A stretch of DNA of 64,000 nt from NCBI GenBank assembly GCA_963765295.1, contig CAVXVO010000002.1:100889-164888 (forward strand). The letters are read 5' to 3'. Below the pieces are notes generated by a model that saw only the letters and a program-made list of their open reading frames with translations, did no database searches and was not told the DNA's origin. The stretch is from PALSA-612 sp963765295 (GTDB lineage: Bacteria > Actinomycetota > Thermoleophilia > Gaiellales > Gaiellaceae). Made by a program: the position numbers and the translations under genes. This document shows, one piece after another, positions 42,616-53,002 of the stretch (its first letter is position 1; each line of letters begins with the position of its first letter).

Positions 42616-44540
42616 CCGCCCGGAGGGCCGCCGAAGCCGCCTCCAGGGCCGCCGAAGCCGCCGCCGAAGGTCCGGTTCCCACCCGTCGAGGTCGAGGACG
42701 ACGCCGCGCCCACCGTCACGGTCGGCTCGACGACGACCTGGCCCTCGCGAAGACCGCTGACGATCTGCGTCGTCGAGGCGCCAACGAGACCGGTCGTGAC
42801 GGTCACGACGCGTTTTTTGCCGTTGTCCAGGACGGTGACGGTCGAGACCGGGCCGGTCGTCGTGATCGCCGCGCTGGGAACGAGCAAGACGTTCGCGGCG
42901 CGGCTGACGTAGACCGTCACCTCCGCGGTCATCCCGCTCTTCACGGTCGCCGGCGGGTTCTGCAGGGCGATCGTGACGTCGTAGGTGACGACGTTGGAGA
43001 CGACGGTCGACGTGGGTGAAACGGCGGTCACCTTGCCCGACATGTCGACGTTCGAGAGCGCTGAAAGCGTGACCGAGGCGGTCTGGCCGACCTTGATCTT
43101 GACCGCGTCCGCCTCCGGGAACCCTGCAACGACCTGAAGCTTCTTCATGTTCTCGATCGTCACCAGGGACGACGAAGACGCGCTCGTCGACGAGGACGAT
43201 CCGTTGGTGCCGTTCGAGTTGCCGCCGCCTCCGCCGCCTCCGCCACCCGTGCTACTCGAAGAGGACGACGAAGAAGAGGCGCTCGAGTTCGACGCGGAAC
43301 TGCTCCCCACCGTGTCACCGACGGCGCCGTTCACCGCGGTGACGGTGCCCGGGATCGGCGCTAGCAACCTCGTCGCCTTGAGCGCCTTCACCGCGTTCGC
43401 AACGGCGATCGCGTCCTGTGCCACCTGCACCCGGTCCTGCTGCACGGTCGTGGGATCGACGGCCGACGTGATCGCCGACTCGGCCGAGGTGACGCTCTGC
43501 TGCTGTTGTTGCACCGTGAGCCGCTGAGCGGCCAACGCGCGTTCAGCCGCCGTCACCGAAGCCTGGTCGGCGCTACATGCGGTGGCAGCGGTCGTGAACG
43601 TCAGCGCGGCTCCGTAGCGCGTGCCATGCGAGTTGCGCGCCACGAGCCGGTACGCGTATGTGGTGTCCTGCTTCAGGCCGCTGACGACGCGACTCACGCT
43701 GACGGCGCTCGTGCCGCTCACGGTCGCGGCCGCGGTCTGCTGGCCGTAGCCGGCGGAGGTTCCGTACTGGAACCAGTAGCTCGTCGACGTGCCGCCCGGC
43801 GTGACAGTGCCAGTCAGCGTCGCCGTGGTCGGCATCGAAGCGCTCGCCGATCCCGTCACGACCGTCGGCGCTGTCGTGGCCGCGACCGCCTGGGTCGTGC
43901 GGGCGGTCGTGCTCGAGCCGCTGCTTGGAGCGGAGCCGCCGGTCGAGCCGGAGTTCGCGGAGCTCGCCGCCGCGTTCGACGAGCCGGACGACGGCGCAAT
44001 GCAGTTCAGTCGCTTGTCCGCCGCGAGCTGAGCCTGCGCCGCGGCGAGGGTAGCCTCGTCGTCGCTTTGCGTCTGCTCCGCGGACTGGAGCTGGAGACGG
44101 GCAGAGGCGAGCGACGACTGGTTCTGCGACCGCTGCGACGCCGTGCCGCCGGCCTCCGCGTTCGCGAGATTCGACCGTGCCGTTGCCAGCGTCGCGCGGG
44201 CAGAGGCGAGGTTCGTCGCGGCGTCGGTGGCGTCGATCGTGGCCAGCACCTGGCCCTTCACGACCTTGTCGCCGACGGCGACTCGCACAGACGTCAGCGT
44301 GCCGCTCGTCGTGAACCCGACCGACGCCGGGTCGGCCGAAGAAATGTTTCCGGAGCCGGCGACGCTCGACTCGACCGTGCCCCGCGTTACCGTCGCCGTG
44401 CGCTGAGTGCCGGACGCCGACGAGCTTCCCGTGCCGACGATCGAGACGGCGGCAAAGCCCGCCACCACGAGCACGAGCACTACCAGGAAGCCGTAGAAGA
44501 GCGCCGTCCTCCGCGGCACCTCGCGAAGACGCTCGACCAC
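42612..44540 (-). CDS. HlyD/MacA-type adaptor with an FN3-like domain inserted in the coiled coil
   Basis: 642 residues: N-terminal helix (FYGFLVVLVLVVAGFAAVSI), lipoyl half (~55-105, SVRVAVGDKVVKGQVLATID), first coiled-coil arm (~108-177), Ser/Gly linker, an FN3-like beta domain (~225-317; TATLTGTVTPGGTSTSYWFQ, LKQDTTYAYRLVARN), second arm (~323-390), second lipoyl half, a Ser/Gly-rich run (~415-460), barrel and membrane-proximal domains, and a Gly/Pro tail. Known MacA hairpin tips dock on TolC. Here the tip is replaced by FN3, sensible in a monoderm without TolC. The only two Cys (180 and 322) flank the insert. Confidence 0.85.
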   Translation of the reverse strand: MVERLREVPRRTALFYGFLVVLVLVVAGFAAVSIVGTGSSSASGTQRTATVTRGTVESSVAGSGNISSADPASVGFTTSGTLTSVRVAVGDKVVKGQVLATIDATDAATNLASARATLATARSNLANAEAGGTASQRSQNQSSLASARLQLQSAEQTQSDDEATLAAAQAQLAADKRLNCIAPSSGSSNAAASSANSGSTGGSAPSSGSSTTARTTQAVAATTAPTVVTGSASASMPTTATLTGTVTPGGTSTSYWFQYGTSAGYGQQTAAATVSGTSAVSVSRVVSGLKQDTTYAYRLVARNSHGTRYGAALTFTTAATACSADQASVTAAERALAAQRLTVQQQQQSVTSAESAITSAVDPTTVQQDRVQVAQDAIAVANAVKALKATRLLAPIPGTVTAVNGAVGDTVGSSSASNSSASSSSSSSSSTGGGGGGGGGNSNGTNGSSSSTSASSSSLVTIENMKKLQVVAGFPEADAVKIKVGQTASVTLSALSNVDMSGKVTAVSPTSTVVSNVVTYDVTIALQNPPATVKSGMTAEVTVYVSRAANVLLVPSAAITTTGPVSTVTVLDNGKKRVVTVTTGLVGASTTQIVSGLREGQVVVEPTVTVGAASSSTSTGGNRTFGGGFGGPGGGFGGPPGG

Positions 44541-44541
44541 G

Positions 44542-45180
44542 CTACGCGCCCGGAGTCGTCGTGGAGGGCGGAGCCTGGCCCCTGCCCGGGAATGACGGCC
44601 GCAGCGCGGCGCACGCGCTCAAAGCCTTCCGCACCTTGGCGCTCGTAGCCCCCGAGGTCGACGGGCGGAACCCCTGGGAGATCTTGACGCCGTGCAGCTT
44701 CAGGCAGTTTCGGTACGCGGCGAACGCCTGACTATTCTGAGGGTTGCCGCCGCCGAAGCCGGAGCCGCCGTTCCGAGCCCCCGCGGGCAGGTCCTTCGCG
44801 CACGCCTTCTGCGCCGCCTGGAACTTCGCGCGCTGCGCCGAAGACAGGCCGCCGCCGAACCCACCGGCGGGCGGTCCACCCTGCCCGGTCGGCCCCTGCG
44901 GCGGGGTGCCCTGCGGCGGCGCGCCGTTGCCGTTGCGGGGAAAGCTCGGGAAGTCGACACCATGCGCCTTCAAGCACGACTGGTACTTGGCGAACGCGGT
45001 CGCGCGGTTCGTGGAGCCCTGCCCCGTCGACGGAGTCGTCGTGGACGGAGTCGTGGCCGTCGACGGATCCGTGTTCGCGGACGCGTTCGACGACGCACCA
45101 CCGCCACACCCGGCTGCCAGGACTGCCAGGAGGCCGACGAGGGCCAGTCCGCCGACGGCTCGGAGAGCGTTCGCCTTCAC
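44542..45180 (-). CDS. Lipoprotein with two CLK-HGV repeats
   Basis: 212 residues. A lipoprotein signal (GLALVGLLAVLAAGCGGG; lipobox LAAGC) is followed by a Thr/Ser/Pro linker and two copies of a Cys motif: AKYQSCLKAHGVDFP and AAYRNCLKLHGVKI, each paired with a later Cys (KACAKDL, LSACAAL). The repeats look like a small disulfide-bonded helical unit common in actinobacterial lipoproteins next to MacAB-like exporters. It is the first gene of the operon, 1 bp upstream of the adaptor. GTG start with GGGG 6 bases upstream. It may bind substrate or replace an outer partner of the pump. Confidence 0.75.
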   Translation of the reverse strand: MKANALRAVGGLALVGLLAVLAAGCGGGASSNASANTDPSTATTPSTTTPSTGQGSTNRATAFAKYQSCLKAHGVDFPSFPRNGNGAPPQGTPPQGPTGQGGPPAGGFGGGLSSAQRAKFQAAQKACAKDLPAGARNGGSGFGGGNPQNSQAFAAYRNCLKLHGVKISQGFRPSTSGATSAKVRKALSACAALRPSFPGRGQAPPSTTTPGA

Positions 45181-45562
45181 GAACCCCAGCCTTCTGGCCG
45201 CGATTATGAAAAGTATGTGACGGGGTTATGGATCACTTAATAGTTTCCTGAGAATCGGGATCGGGCGCTCTGGTCAGGCGCGTTCGCTGAGCGCGTTCCG
45301 GGGCTGCGCTCGTCTCTGACCCCACTCGGGCGGACGGGGGTGGCGCATCTTCCGCCGGGCTAGCTCTTTTCCCGTCAAACGGCGCGGAGCACGCTCAGCC
45401 GTCGAAGGACTCGACCGTCATGCCGGCAACGTCGGGTTCGCAAGCGAAGACGTCGCCTCCGGTCCCGTCGAGCGCAGCGGCGGTGGTGATCGCAAGGCTC
45501 TTCAGGTCGGCACCGAAGGAGGCGCAGCTTGGTTGTTCCGACTTTGCCTGGAAATCAAAGGT

Positions 45563-46107
45563 ATGGAAGATAACGGGGCACTTTCGAACCCTCAAGCCGG
45601 GGTTGAGTTCCGCCGTTTGGTCGACCTCTGTTCTCGACTGGCGGAGGAAGCGGCTGACAATCCTCGACGGCCGGGCAATGTGCCGCCGAGGGTTAGTCCG
45701 GTTCTGAAGATGGTGTCGCTGGTGCTCGAGCGTGCGGAGGGGCCGCTGCGGGCGCGTGAGGTTCATGCTGCCGCTCAAGAGCTTGCCGGACGCCTTTGCG
45801 TTGGGCGTCGGTCAGGCAGGCTCTGTCTGCCGGTGTGCGCGGGGAGTCGCCGCGCTTTCAGCGTGTGCGGCACGGTGTATATCAGCGAGCGCGACCGGTC
45901 AGCCGCGGATCGGATCAGGTGCCCCGTACTGAACAGTCGGCTGGAGGGACCGTTCCTGCAGGAGGCCTTTGCCGATCCAAAGAGATTGTAACACAATGCA
46001 CAAAATCGTGCAAGCCCCGGAGCAAGGACGTCCACGCCTCTGTTGAGGAGTTGCTCGGGCGCGGAGCGCGTTGCGCCGCGACTGCGGCTTTCCCCGCGCT
46101 GTCGTGA
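45563..46107 (+). pseudogene. HARE-HTH-like protein with one lost base and a second partial repeat
   Basis: ATG 45563 reads MEDNGALSNPQAG and then SPVLKMVSLVLERAEGPLRA and REVHAAAQELAGR. Near 45795 one C appears missing (CGCCTTTGCG instead of CGCCCTTTGCG). The next frame continues LRWASVRQALSAGVRGESPR and FQRVRHGVYQR, completing a winged helix with a C-terminal RVRHGVYQ wing like HARE-HTH domains. Further on, KPRSKDVHASVEELLGRG is the start of a second copy. Probably a former DNA-binding protein. In 45181-45562 I see only a somewhat AT-richer stretch (45200-45245) likely to hold the export operon promoter. Confidence 0.5.
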
Positions 46108-46395
46108 ACATGAGGACATCGGCATGAACGAGCCGCAGGTCACGCGACGTCTGTCGTGAGCGGTGCTGCCGGAGCTCACGCGCGAGCGCGGGCAGGAGCG
46201 GCACCGTCGCCTCGCTCGCCCGCGCCTTGGTCGGGACGCTCGCGCCGCCGCGAGCCCGAGCAGCACGTTGGGGGTCTTTCCGCGCCTAACTCCACCCATC
46301 CGATCCTCCTTCGACCAAGGAGGACTAACGAGGCGCGGGTTGCCAGGCAGCTTGCAGCGTTTCTTGCGCACCGAAGCCGATCTCGGTCGGAAGCG

Positions 46396-48257
46396 TCAAA
46401 TCGGTGTTGACAACGACGAGATCGGACTTGTTGGTAGATGCCGGTACGACGAGATGCAGACCGTCTGGTGACCAAGACGGTTCGGTGAGGAAGTCAGACC
46501 GTATGTCGATTCCGGTTGCGAGCAGCGCCCTCTCGTCTCCACCCCCACCGAGATTACCGAGACTCCGAACGATCCCGATCCGCCAGGCTGACTAACGAAC
46601 GCGAGCTGCGTCGAGTCCGGTGAGTAGACACCGCCGAACGGCGATGGCTTGGTGGTGAGGAGCTTCAGCGTTCCCGTCTTGAGGTCCTTCTCGATTAGCC
46701 GGGGGTAGGAGCCGTTGAGAGTCCAAGTAACCGCATGTAGGCGAGCTTGGTTCCGTCGGGTGAGTAGGTCGGCGACCAGACATCGGCGGCCGAGGCGTTG
46801 ATTGGCTGGGATCCGGATCCGTCGGCTGCGTAGATGGCCCGCTGCCAGGCGATCTGCTTTTCGTCTGCCGACCAGCTTGGTGCGGAGCGCGGCGCGAGAA
46901 CCGGGTCGAATCCGAGCTGGGTCGTGAGTGAGCCGTCGTCTTCCATCGCCATCAGGGCTGAGCCTTGGCTGCCGCGCGATGTTGCGGGCGAAGACGATCC
47001 GAAGACCGTCCGGCGACCAGGCGGGCTGGGAGTCGCGGACTCCGCTCTTCCGGGGGGTCAGTTGCCGGAGGTTCGCACCGGAGGCGTCCATCTTCCAGAT
47101 CGTTGATCGCTGCCCGTCTGATCTGGTGAACGCGATCGACGACCCGTCCGGCGACCACGCCGGATCAAAATTGTCCAGATCGCTGTGCGTCAGGGCCTTC
47201 ACGCCGCTTCCGTCCGGGCGGATCGTGAAGAGACCAAGCGGTGAGTAGGTCTGCGTCAGCCCGAAAGCAAGCGTGTTCGGGCCAAGCCACCAGGCACGCA
47301 CGATCACACCTTGCGGCTCCACCATTGTGAGAGCACGGACATGCCCGCTCGACACCGTGAGGACTGCGAGCTGTTTTGAGAACTGCCGCAGCGCGAGCTT
47401 CTACTCGTCGGCCGACCATGCGAGCGGCACCGCCTCAGGAATCCGACGCTCCACGTGTCCGCTTGCGACATCGACGAGCGACAAGCTGCCCGTTGCGACA
47501 GCCAAGGTCCGGCGTCGGGGACCAAAGCGGTGGCACGATCGGCGACTCAGTCGGCACGAGCCTGTGCACCGCGCCCGTTCTGACATTGAGGATCGAGAGC
47601 TGGCCTGTGGCGTCTACGAAAGCGATCCGTCGGCGTCGTGCGACCAGGACGGCGAGTTGCCGTGGGCGACGAGTCGCGAGGGGCCGCCGGAGACCCGCAC
47701 GACGTGGACGCCGGTGGGACTGTCGCCAACGAGGTCGCCGACATAGAGAAGCGTCCGTCCGTCGGGGGAAAACTCTGGCTTGAGTCCGCCTTGCGCGACG
47801 ATTCGCTCCGAGCCTCCTTTCGCTCCGACGACGGCGATCTGGGTGCTGACCCCGGTGTCCTCCAGCGTGACTGCGATCGCACGACCGTCGGGAGACCAGG
47901 ATGGGTTTGCTCCACAGCCGCCGTGTTGGTAAGCGCTCGGATTCCCGTTCCGTCAGGGTGCATGACGAACAGTTCCACCCGGCTGCCGTGCTGTCCGACG
48001 AATGCGATCAGCTTCCGATCCGGAGAGGGCACGGCATCGCGAAAGACCGGCAATCGCCGGCTGCCGGGCCATAACACTCGCTTCCCGCCGCTCGCGTTGA
48101 TCGTGTAGAGCTGGACGCGGCCGAGGTTCAGTGACGGCGTCGTCGCCGAGAACACGATGATCCCTTCCCCCCGAGGAGAGGAGGCCGCGCGACTAGCCAG
48201 CGCTGACGCAGTCAGGACGACAAGGAGAAGGACGGCGCTCCGCCTCACGATCAACAC
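46396..48257 (-). pseudogene. TolB-like/PD40 beta-propeller protein, broken
   Basis: A GTG at 48257 opens a signal peptide (AVLLLVVLTASALASRAASS). PD40 blades follow in changing frames: LYTINASGGKRVLWPG, LFVMHPDGTGIRALTN, FSPDGRTLLYVGDLVGD, LFTIRPDGSGVKALTHSDLD, FDPAWSPDGSSIAFTRSDGQ and SPDSTQLAFVSQPGGSG. Several frame changes and the absence of any continuous frame longer than ~240 codons show a decayed ~600-residue secreted propeller. Such proteins bind peptides or envelope partners. Confidence 0.65.
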
Positions 48258-48754
48258 GCTGACGACCAGGGCTTAAACGAACTGTTAAGCGGCTCTCAGA
48301 AATCGTCATTTCCCGATCGTGGCGGAGCGACCTCACACGACGCTCACGCCACGCTCATCACACTCGCCGCAATGGCGCTGGCGGCACGCGCGTCGCAGCC
48401 GCCAAGTAAAGCCTCGTTCACGGCCAAGAGAGATCCCTTGGGACCCCGGCGACCGGCCTGACATTTCTCCCGACTGGCCGATTCGTGTTCAAGAGTCTGC
48501 GAACATGCGTTCGTGACCTTTACGGATGCGCTCCTTCTTTCTTCGAGCTGGCGGAGAAGGAGACGAGCGCTTCAAGCTGCGGCAGCGCGATGGCACGCCC
48601 GGTTCGTGCTCCAGGCAGGACTGCCGCTTCGGAGTCCGGATGGTCATGCAGATGCTGTCGGGCGTCAACGGCGCGAACAGGCTTGTTCTCAGGCGTCGCC
48701 TTCTGGAACGAGTCGAACGTGAGGGTTTTAGCAGCGGGAGATCGGTAGTGCGGC
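48258..48754. other. About 500 bp with no supportable gene
   Basis: Short frames exist on both strands but none shows a ribosome site, domain or stable codon pattern. The composition is a little less GC-rich than the genes to the left. It probably holds the promoter of the decayed propeller gene at its left end. I see no repeats or RNA structures I can support. Confidence 0.4.
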
Positions 48755-48845
48755 CTAGCAGCCGCGCGGAGTCTCGCACCCTCGGGGCGTCGTTGAGTCT
48801 CTCTTCAGATCGCGACTAGTGATGCGATGAGGAACCCCAGAATCG

Positions 48846-49576
48846 TCAGCGCCCAACCAGACCCGAACACAGGAATCGGTCGGCGATCGCGACTGCTGCT
48901 GTGCCCGAATCGATGCTCGTCCCGCGAAGAGCGGTGTCGATGTCCGGTTGGGCGGCGTCCAACTCCGCCTGCACGTCGGATGAGATATCGAAGGGAATCG
49001 GAATTCCACGCATCCAATAGGGAAGGGCGGAAAGAACTCGGCCTGTTTCGTCGCCGGCTTCGCGAGCTGCGCAGGGAACGCGGCATCCCGGAACCGGTCG
49101 AGGTGCGGAGCTAAACCTGTTTCTGCCTTGCCGAGCCGCTCGCAGCGGGCATCCTCAAGCATGTTGTAGATCGCGATATAGCAATCTCTTTGGAGTCCTA
49201 CGCTCCGTTGGGTAGCTCGCCCATACGTGAAACCCCCACCGTCGTCATAGAAGACATGAAGCGTTTCGTGCAGGGCCTGTAGCGCGGCAAGGTCAGCGGT
49301 CTCAGGAGCTGACCGACCCGCGATCGTCGGCCTTTCGAGGTGAATGACCCCAGTGTGTCGATCCCAGCTCGAGGGGGATCCAGGCGGGAGCCACATCACC
49401 GACTTCAGCGGACGGCCACAGACTTGAGCCAGGAACGTCTCGATCGCTTGGCAGTGAAGCACCCCGCCCACGTAGTCAGGATCACGCGTAGCGCGCGCAG
49501 TGCTATCTGCGATCAGCGCATCGAGTGGGTTGACGACGGATGCCAGCACGAGTTCTCGGGTTGTCCGCTCTTCCAA
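48846..49576 (-). pseudogene. Putative metallopeptidase-like protein with HETLH, frameshifted
   Basis: Minus-strand frame: VVNPLDALIADSTARATRDP, LAALQALHETLHVFYDDGGG with an HExxH-type motif (HETLH), then RDCYIAIYNMLEDARCERLG. The combination HExxH...YNxLEDxRxE is known in VWA-associated and cobaltochelatase CobT-like proteins, so I infer a fragment of such a metal-binding protein. Near 49030 the frame shifts (one base apparently lost) into PYWMRGIPIPFDISSDVQAE and AAVAIADRFLCSGLVGR, stopping at 48846. The only in-frame start is TTG 49576, so the real start is uncertain. I see nothing in 49577-49854. Confidence 0.5.
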
Positions 49577-49854
49577 GCAGCGAGCCGTTGATGGAGGTGT
49601 CGGTCCCGGCCGCAGTTTCGCAGCGAACCTAATTGATCTGGTGCTCGGCGGTCACACCGGGCTACTACCGACTGACCACGGAGTCGCAACCTTCCTGCGG
49701 CGTAGCGTGAGTTGCATCAGCGCCGCCGCACCGGCGAAACATCCAGATGCTGCGCTACTCACGCGCTGCTCAGGTTCGGGATCGACGCCGAGGCGCAGCG
49801 GGGCGCAGAGCTCGTTCCGGCGAGGACATCGGGAGTCCATCCGCAGGCGGGCGT

Positions 49855-52800
49855 ATGGTCCGGTCCCTTTTGACTGCGACTCGGGATCTGACGCTCACGC
49901 TGGACGCTCTCGTCCGCTCCGTCTCGCTGCGCCGGTCCGAGCCGCACGGCCTGCTCCTCGGTGCCGGCGCGTCGATCACCTCCGGGATCCCGTCAGCGGA
50001 GAACTGCATCTGGGAGTGGAAGCGGCAGATCTTCATCACGAAGAACGTCGGCCTCGAGCCCCAGTTCCGCGACACGTCCCTGCCGTCGGTGCGCGAACGC
50101 ATCCAGCAGTGGCTTGACAAGGAAGGGCCCTACCCGGCCGCCGGCTCCGCCGAGGAGTACGGCTTCTACGTCGAGCAGTGCTACCCGATCCCGGACGATC
50201 GGCGCGCGTACTTCGAACGCCTGCGCACGGGCGTCGAGCCATTCGTCGGCTACCGCGGACTCGCCCTGCTCGCGAAGCACGACGTGCTGAAAGAGGTGTG
50301 GACGACGAACTTCGACTCGCTCGGCGCGCAGGCTGCGACTGCCGCCGGCGTCGCGGTCGTCGAGGCCGGGCTCGATTCCGCGCACCGGATCCGCCGGCCC
50401 TCCGCCGGCGAGCTTCTGCATGTGGCGCTGCACGGCGACTACCGCTACGACGCGCTGAAGAACACGGACGAGGAGACGCGCAAGCAGGACGCGAGCCTGC
50501 GCGCGGCGCTCGTCGAGCACTGCCGCGACACAAGCGTGATCGTCTCCGGCTACAGCGGCCGCGACGCCTCCGTGATGGACGCGCTTCGCTCGGCGTATGC
50601 AGAAACCGGCACGGGCCGCTTGTACTGGTGTGGGTTCGACGAGGAGATCCCGGCGCACGTCCAGGAGCTTCTCGCAATCGCGGTGGGCGTCGGACGCGAG
50701 GCGTTCTACGTCGCCTCGCGCGGCTTCGACGACCTGATCGTGCGTGTCGCGCTCGCGACCCTGACCGACGAGGCGCAGGAGACAGGCGAAGCAGCTGTAC
50801 GCGCTCGCCCACGACGACGCCGAGCCGGAGGAGTTCACGGTCGAGCTCGGCAAGGTCGTCGACGTGATCAAGAGCAACGCCTTCCCGATCGAGCCGCCCT
50901 CCGAGCTCCTGTCGTTCGAGCCGAAGTCCTTCGGCGAGCGCCCGTGGCGGGAACTGCGTGAGAAGACGCGCGGCAAGAACGTCGTCGCGGTTCCGCAGAA
51001 CGGCCGCGTGCTCGCACTCGGCACGGTCGACGACGTCAAGCAGCTGTTCGCCGGCGAGATGAAAGGCGAGATCGAGCGCGTCCCGATCATCGCGAAGGAT
51101 CTCGCCCGTGACGACGGCGCCGTGATCTCGCTGCTGTTGAGCGCGCTCGCGCGCACGCTCGCCGCGAAGCACGACCTCGAGACCGACGGTGAAAAGGTGC
51201 TGTGGTCGAAGGAGGTGAGCCAGCGCACGCGGGTTGGCGGGACGCCGTACTTGATCCACGACGCGGTGCTGCTGTTCCTGCGCCGCTACGCCGGCAAGCA
51301 GTTCCTCGTCCTGAAGCCGACGATCAAGACGTTCACCGAGCAGGGCGAACCGGCGGACCGCGACGTCGACCGTGAGCTGAAGCGGCAGATCCTCGGCAAG
51401 CAGTGGAACAGCAAGTTCAACGAGGCGCTGAACCGCTGGCGCGCGAAGCTCCTCGCGAAGGACGCGCTGCGGGTCGAGTTCCCGCCCGACACGGGCTCGA
51501 CGTTCAAGTTCAACCTGGCGAACGTGCCGGCGTTCGCCAAGCTCGGCAGCACGACCGGCGCCCAGCCGATCACCCTGCCGTCAGCGGTCGCCCGCAACTC
51601 GCTGTACGAGGGACTTCACCTTGGCGAGCCAAACCTGCTGTTCGCGGCGAAGACAGGCGACAGCTTGTCCGCGACCCGCATCCGATGCGCGGTCTCGCTG
51701 AACAACCGCCCGTTCGACTTCGGCCTCACCGCACGCGGGCTCGCCCCGACGGTGCGGGTGGGCGTTATCGCGCCGGCGCCCGAGGCGCCGAAGCTCGAGA
51801 CGTATCTGGCGCGGCTGAACCAGTCCGCGCAGCCCACCAGCAAGCAGGAGTACCTGCTGCCCTACCCCGGCTTCGCGCAGACGTTCGGCTTGCCGCTCGA
51901 TCTGCCACATCGCGGACACAACGGCTGGGTCGACCTGCCGGAGACGTTCCTGGAGCAGTCGACCGAGCAGGGCGCCGCGACGCTCGGCGAGCTGATCCGG
52001 AAGGCGATCGACCAGCTCGACGCGACGACCAAGCCGGACGTCGTGATCGTGTTCGTCCCGGCGCGCTGGAAGCAGTGGGAGAAGTACACGGGCTTCGACC
52101 TGCACGACTTCATCAAGGCGTACTGCGTGCAGAAGGGGATCGCGACGCAGTTCCTGCGCGAGGAGACGCTGACGAAGCAGTACCAGGGCGAGATCGTCTG
52201 GTGGCTCGCGCTCGAGCTGTACGTGAAGAGCATGCGCACGCCGTGGATCCTCGACCGCGCCGACGCAGACACCGCCTACGTCGGTCTCGGCTTCAGCCCG
52301 GTCGCCGGCAGCTCGCGCGACAAACAGATCGTCCTCGGCTGCAGCCACCTGTACAGCTCGACCGGCGAAGGCATGCGCTACCGGCTCAGCAAGCTCGACG
52401 ACCCGGTGATCCGGAACAAGAACCCGTACATGCGGCGCGAGGACGCGCGGCGGATCGCGGAGAACTCCCGACAGCTGTTCTACGAGTGGCGCAACAAGCT
52501 GCCGGCGCGCGTCGTCTTCCAGAAGCGCACCCCGTTCATGCCGGAGGAGCGCGCCGGCCTGCTCGAGGGGCTGCAGGGCGTCGACGACGTCGAGATGCTC
52601 GAGATCACCGTCGAGCCCGCGCTGCGCTACATCGCCTCGCGCATGAAGCAGGGCACGCTGCAGGACGACCCGTTCCCGGTGCGCCGCGGCGCCGCCGTCG
52701 TGCTCGACAAGCGCCGCGCGCTGATCTGGGTGCACGGCGCCGCGGCCGGGCTCGGCGGCAAGACCTACTACCAGGGCAAGAGCCGCATCCCGGCGCCGCT

Positions 52801-53002
52801 GATGATCACCCGGCACCACGGCAGCGCGCCGTTCCGGACCGTCGCCGACGAGATCCTCGGCCTGTCGAAGATGGACTGGAACACGTTCGACCTGTACAGC
52901 AAGCACCCGGCGACGATCGAGTCGTCGAACGCGATCGCCCGGATCGGCGTGCTGCTCGAACGGTTCGGCCCGGTCTCGTACGACTACCGGCTGTTCATCT
53001 AG
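49855..53002 (+). CDS. SIR2-APAZ-short prokaryotic Argonaute fusion (defence effector), one apparent frameshift
   Basis: One chain of ~1048 residues if a surplus base near 50788 is removed. Residues ~1-310 are a SIR2 NADase domain: GLLLGAGASITSGIPSAENC, VWTTNFDSLGAQAA, LHGDYRYDALK and VIVSGYSGRDASVMDAL. Next comes an APAZ-like region (~330-560; AGKQFLVLKPTIKTF, NSKFNEALNRWRAKLL). Then MID (VVIVFVPARWKQWEKYTGFD; HDFIKAYCVQKGIATQFLRE) and PIWI (~740-1048, ending SYDYRLFI). The PIWI catalytic Asp is replaced (AYVGLGFS), as in short, cleavage-dead Argonautes. In known SPARSA systems guide-directed sensing of invader DNA triggers SIR2 to consume NAD+. Start ATG 49855. Confidence 0.85.

Noticed and set aside
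43200..43320. Ser/Gly-rich run in the adaptor as a tandem DNA repeat or assembly artefact
   Set aside because: The frame is intact and the codons vary; it is a low-complexity linker between the hairpin and the barrel.
48485..48819. Short plus- and minus-strand frames in 48.5-48.8 kb
   Set aside because: No start context, domain or codon bias; treated as an empty interval.
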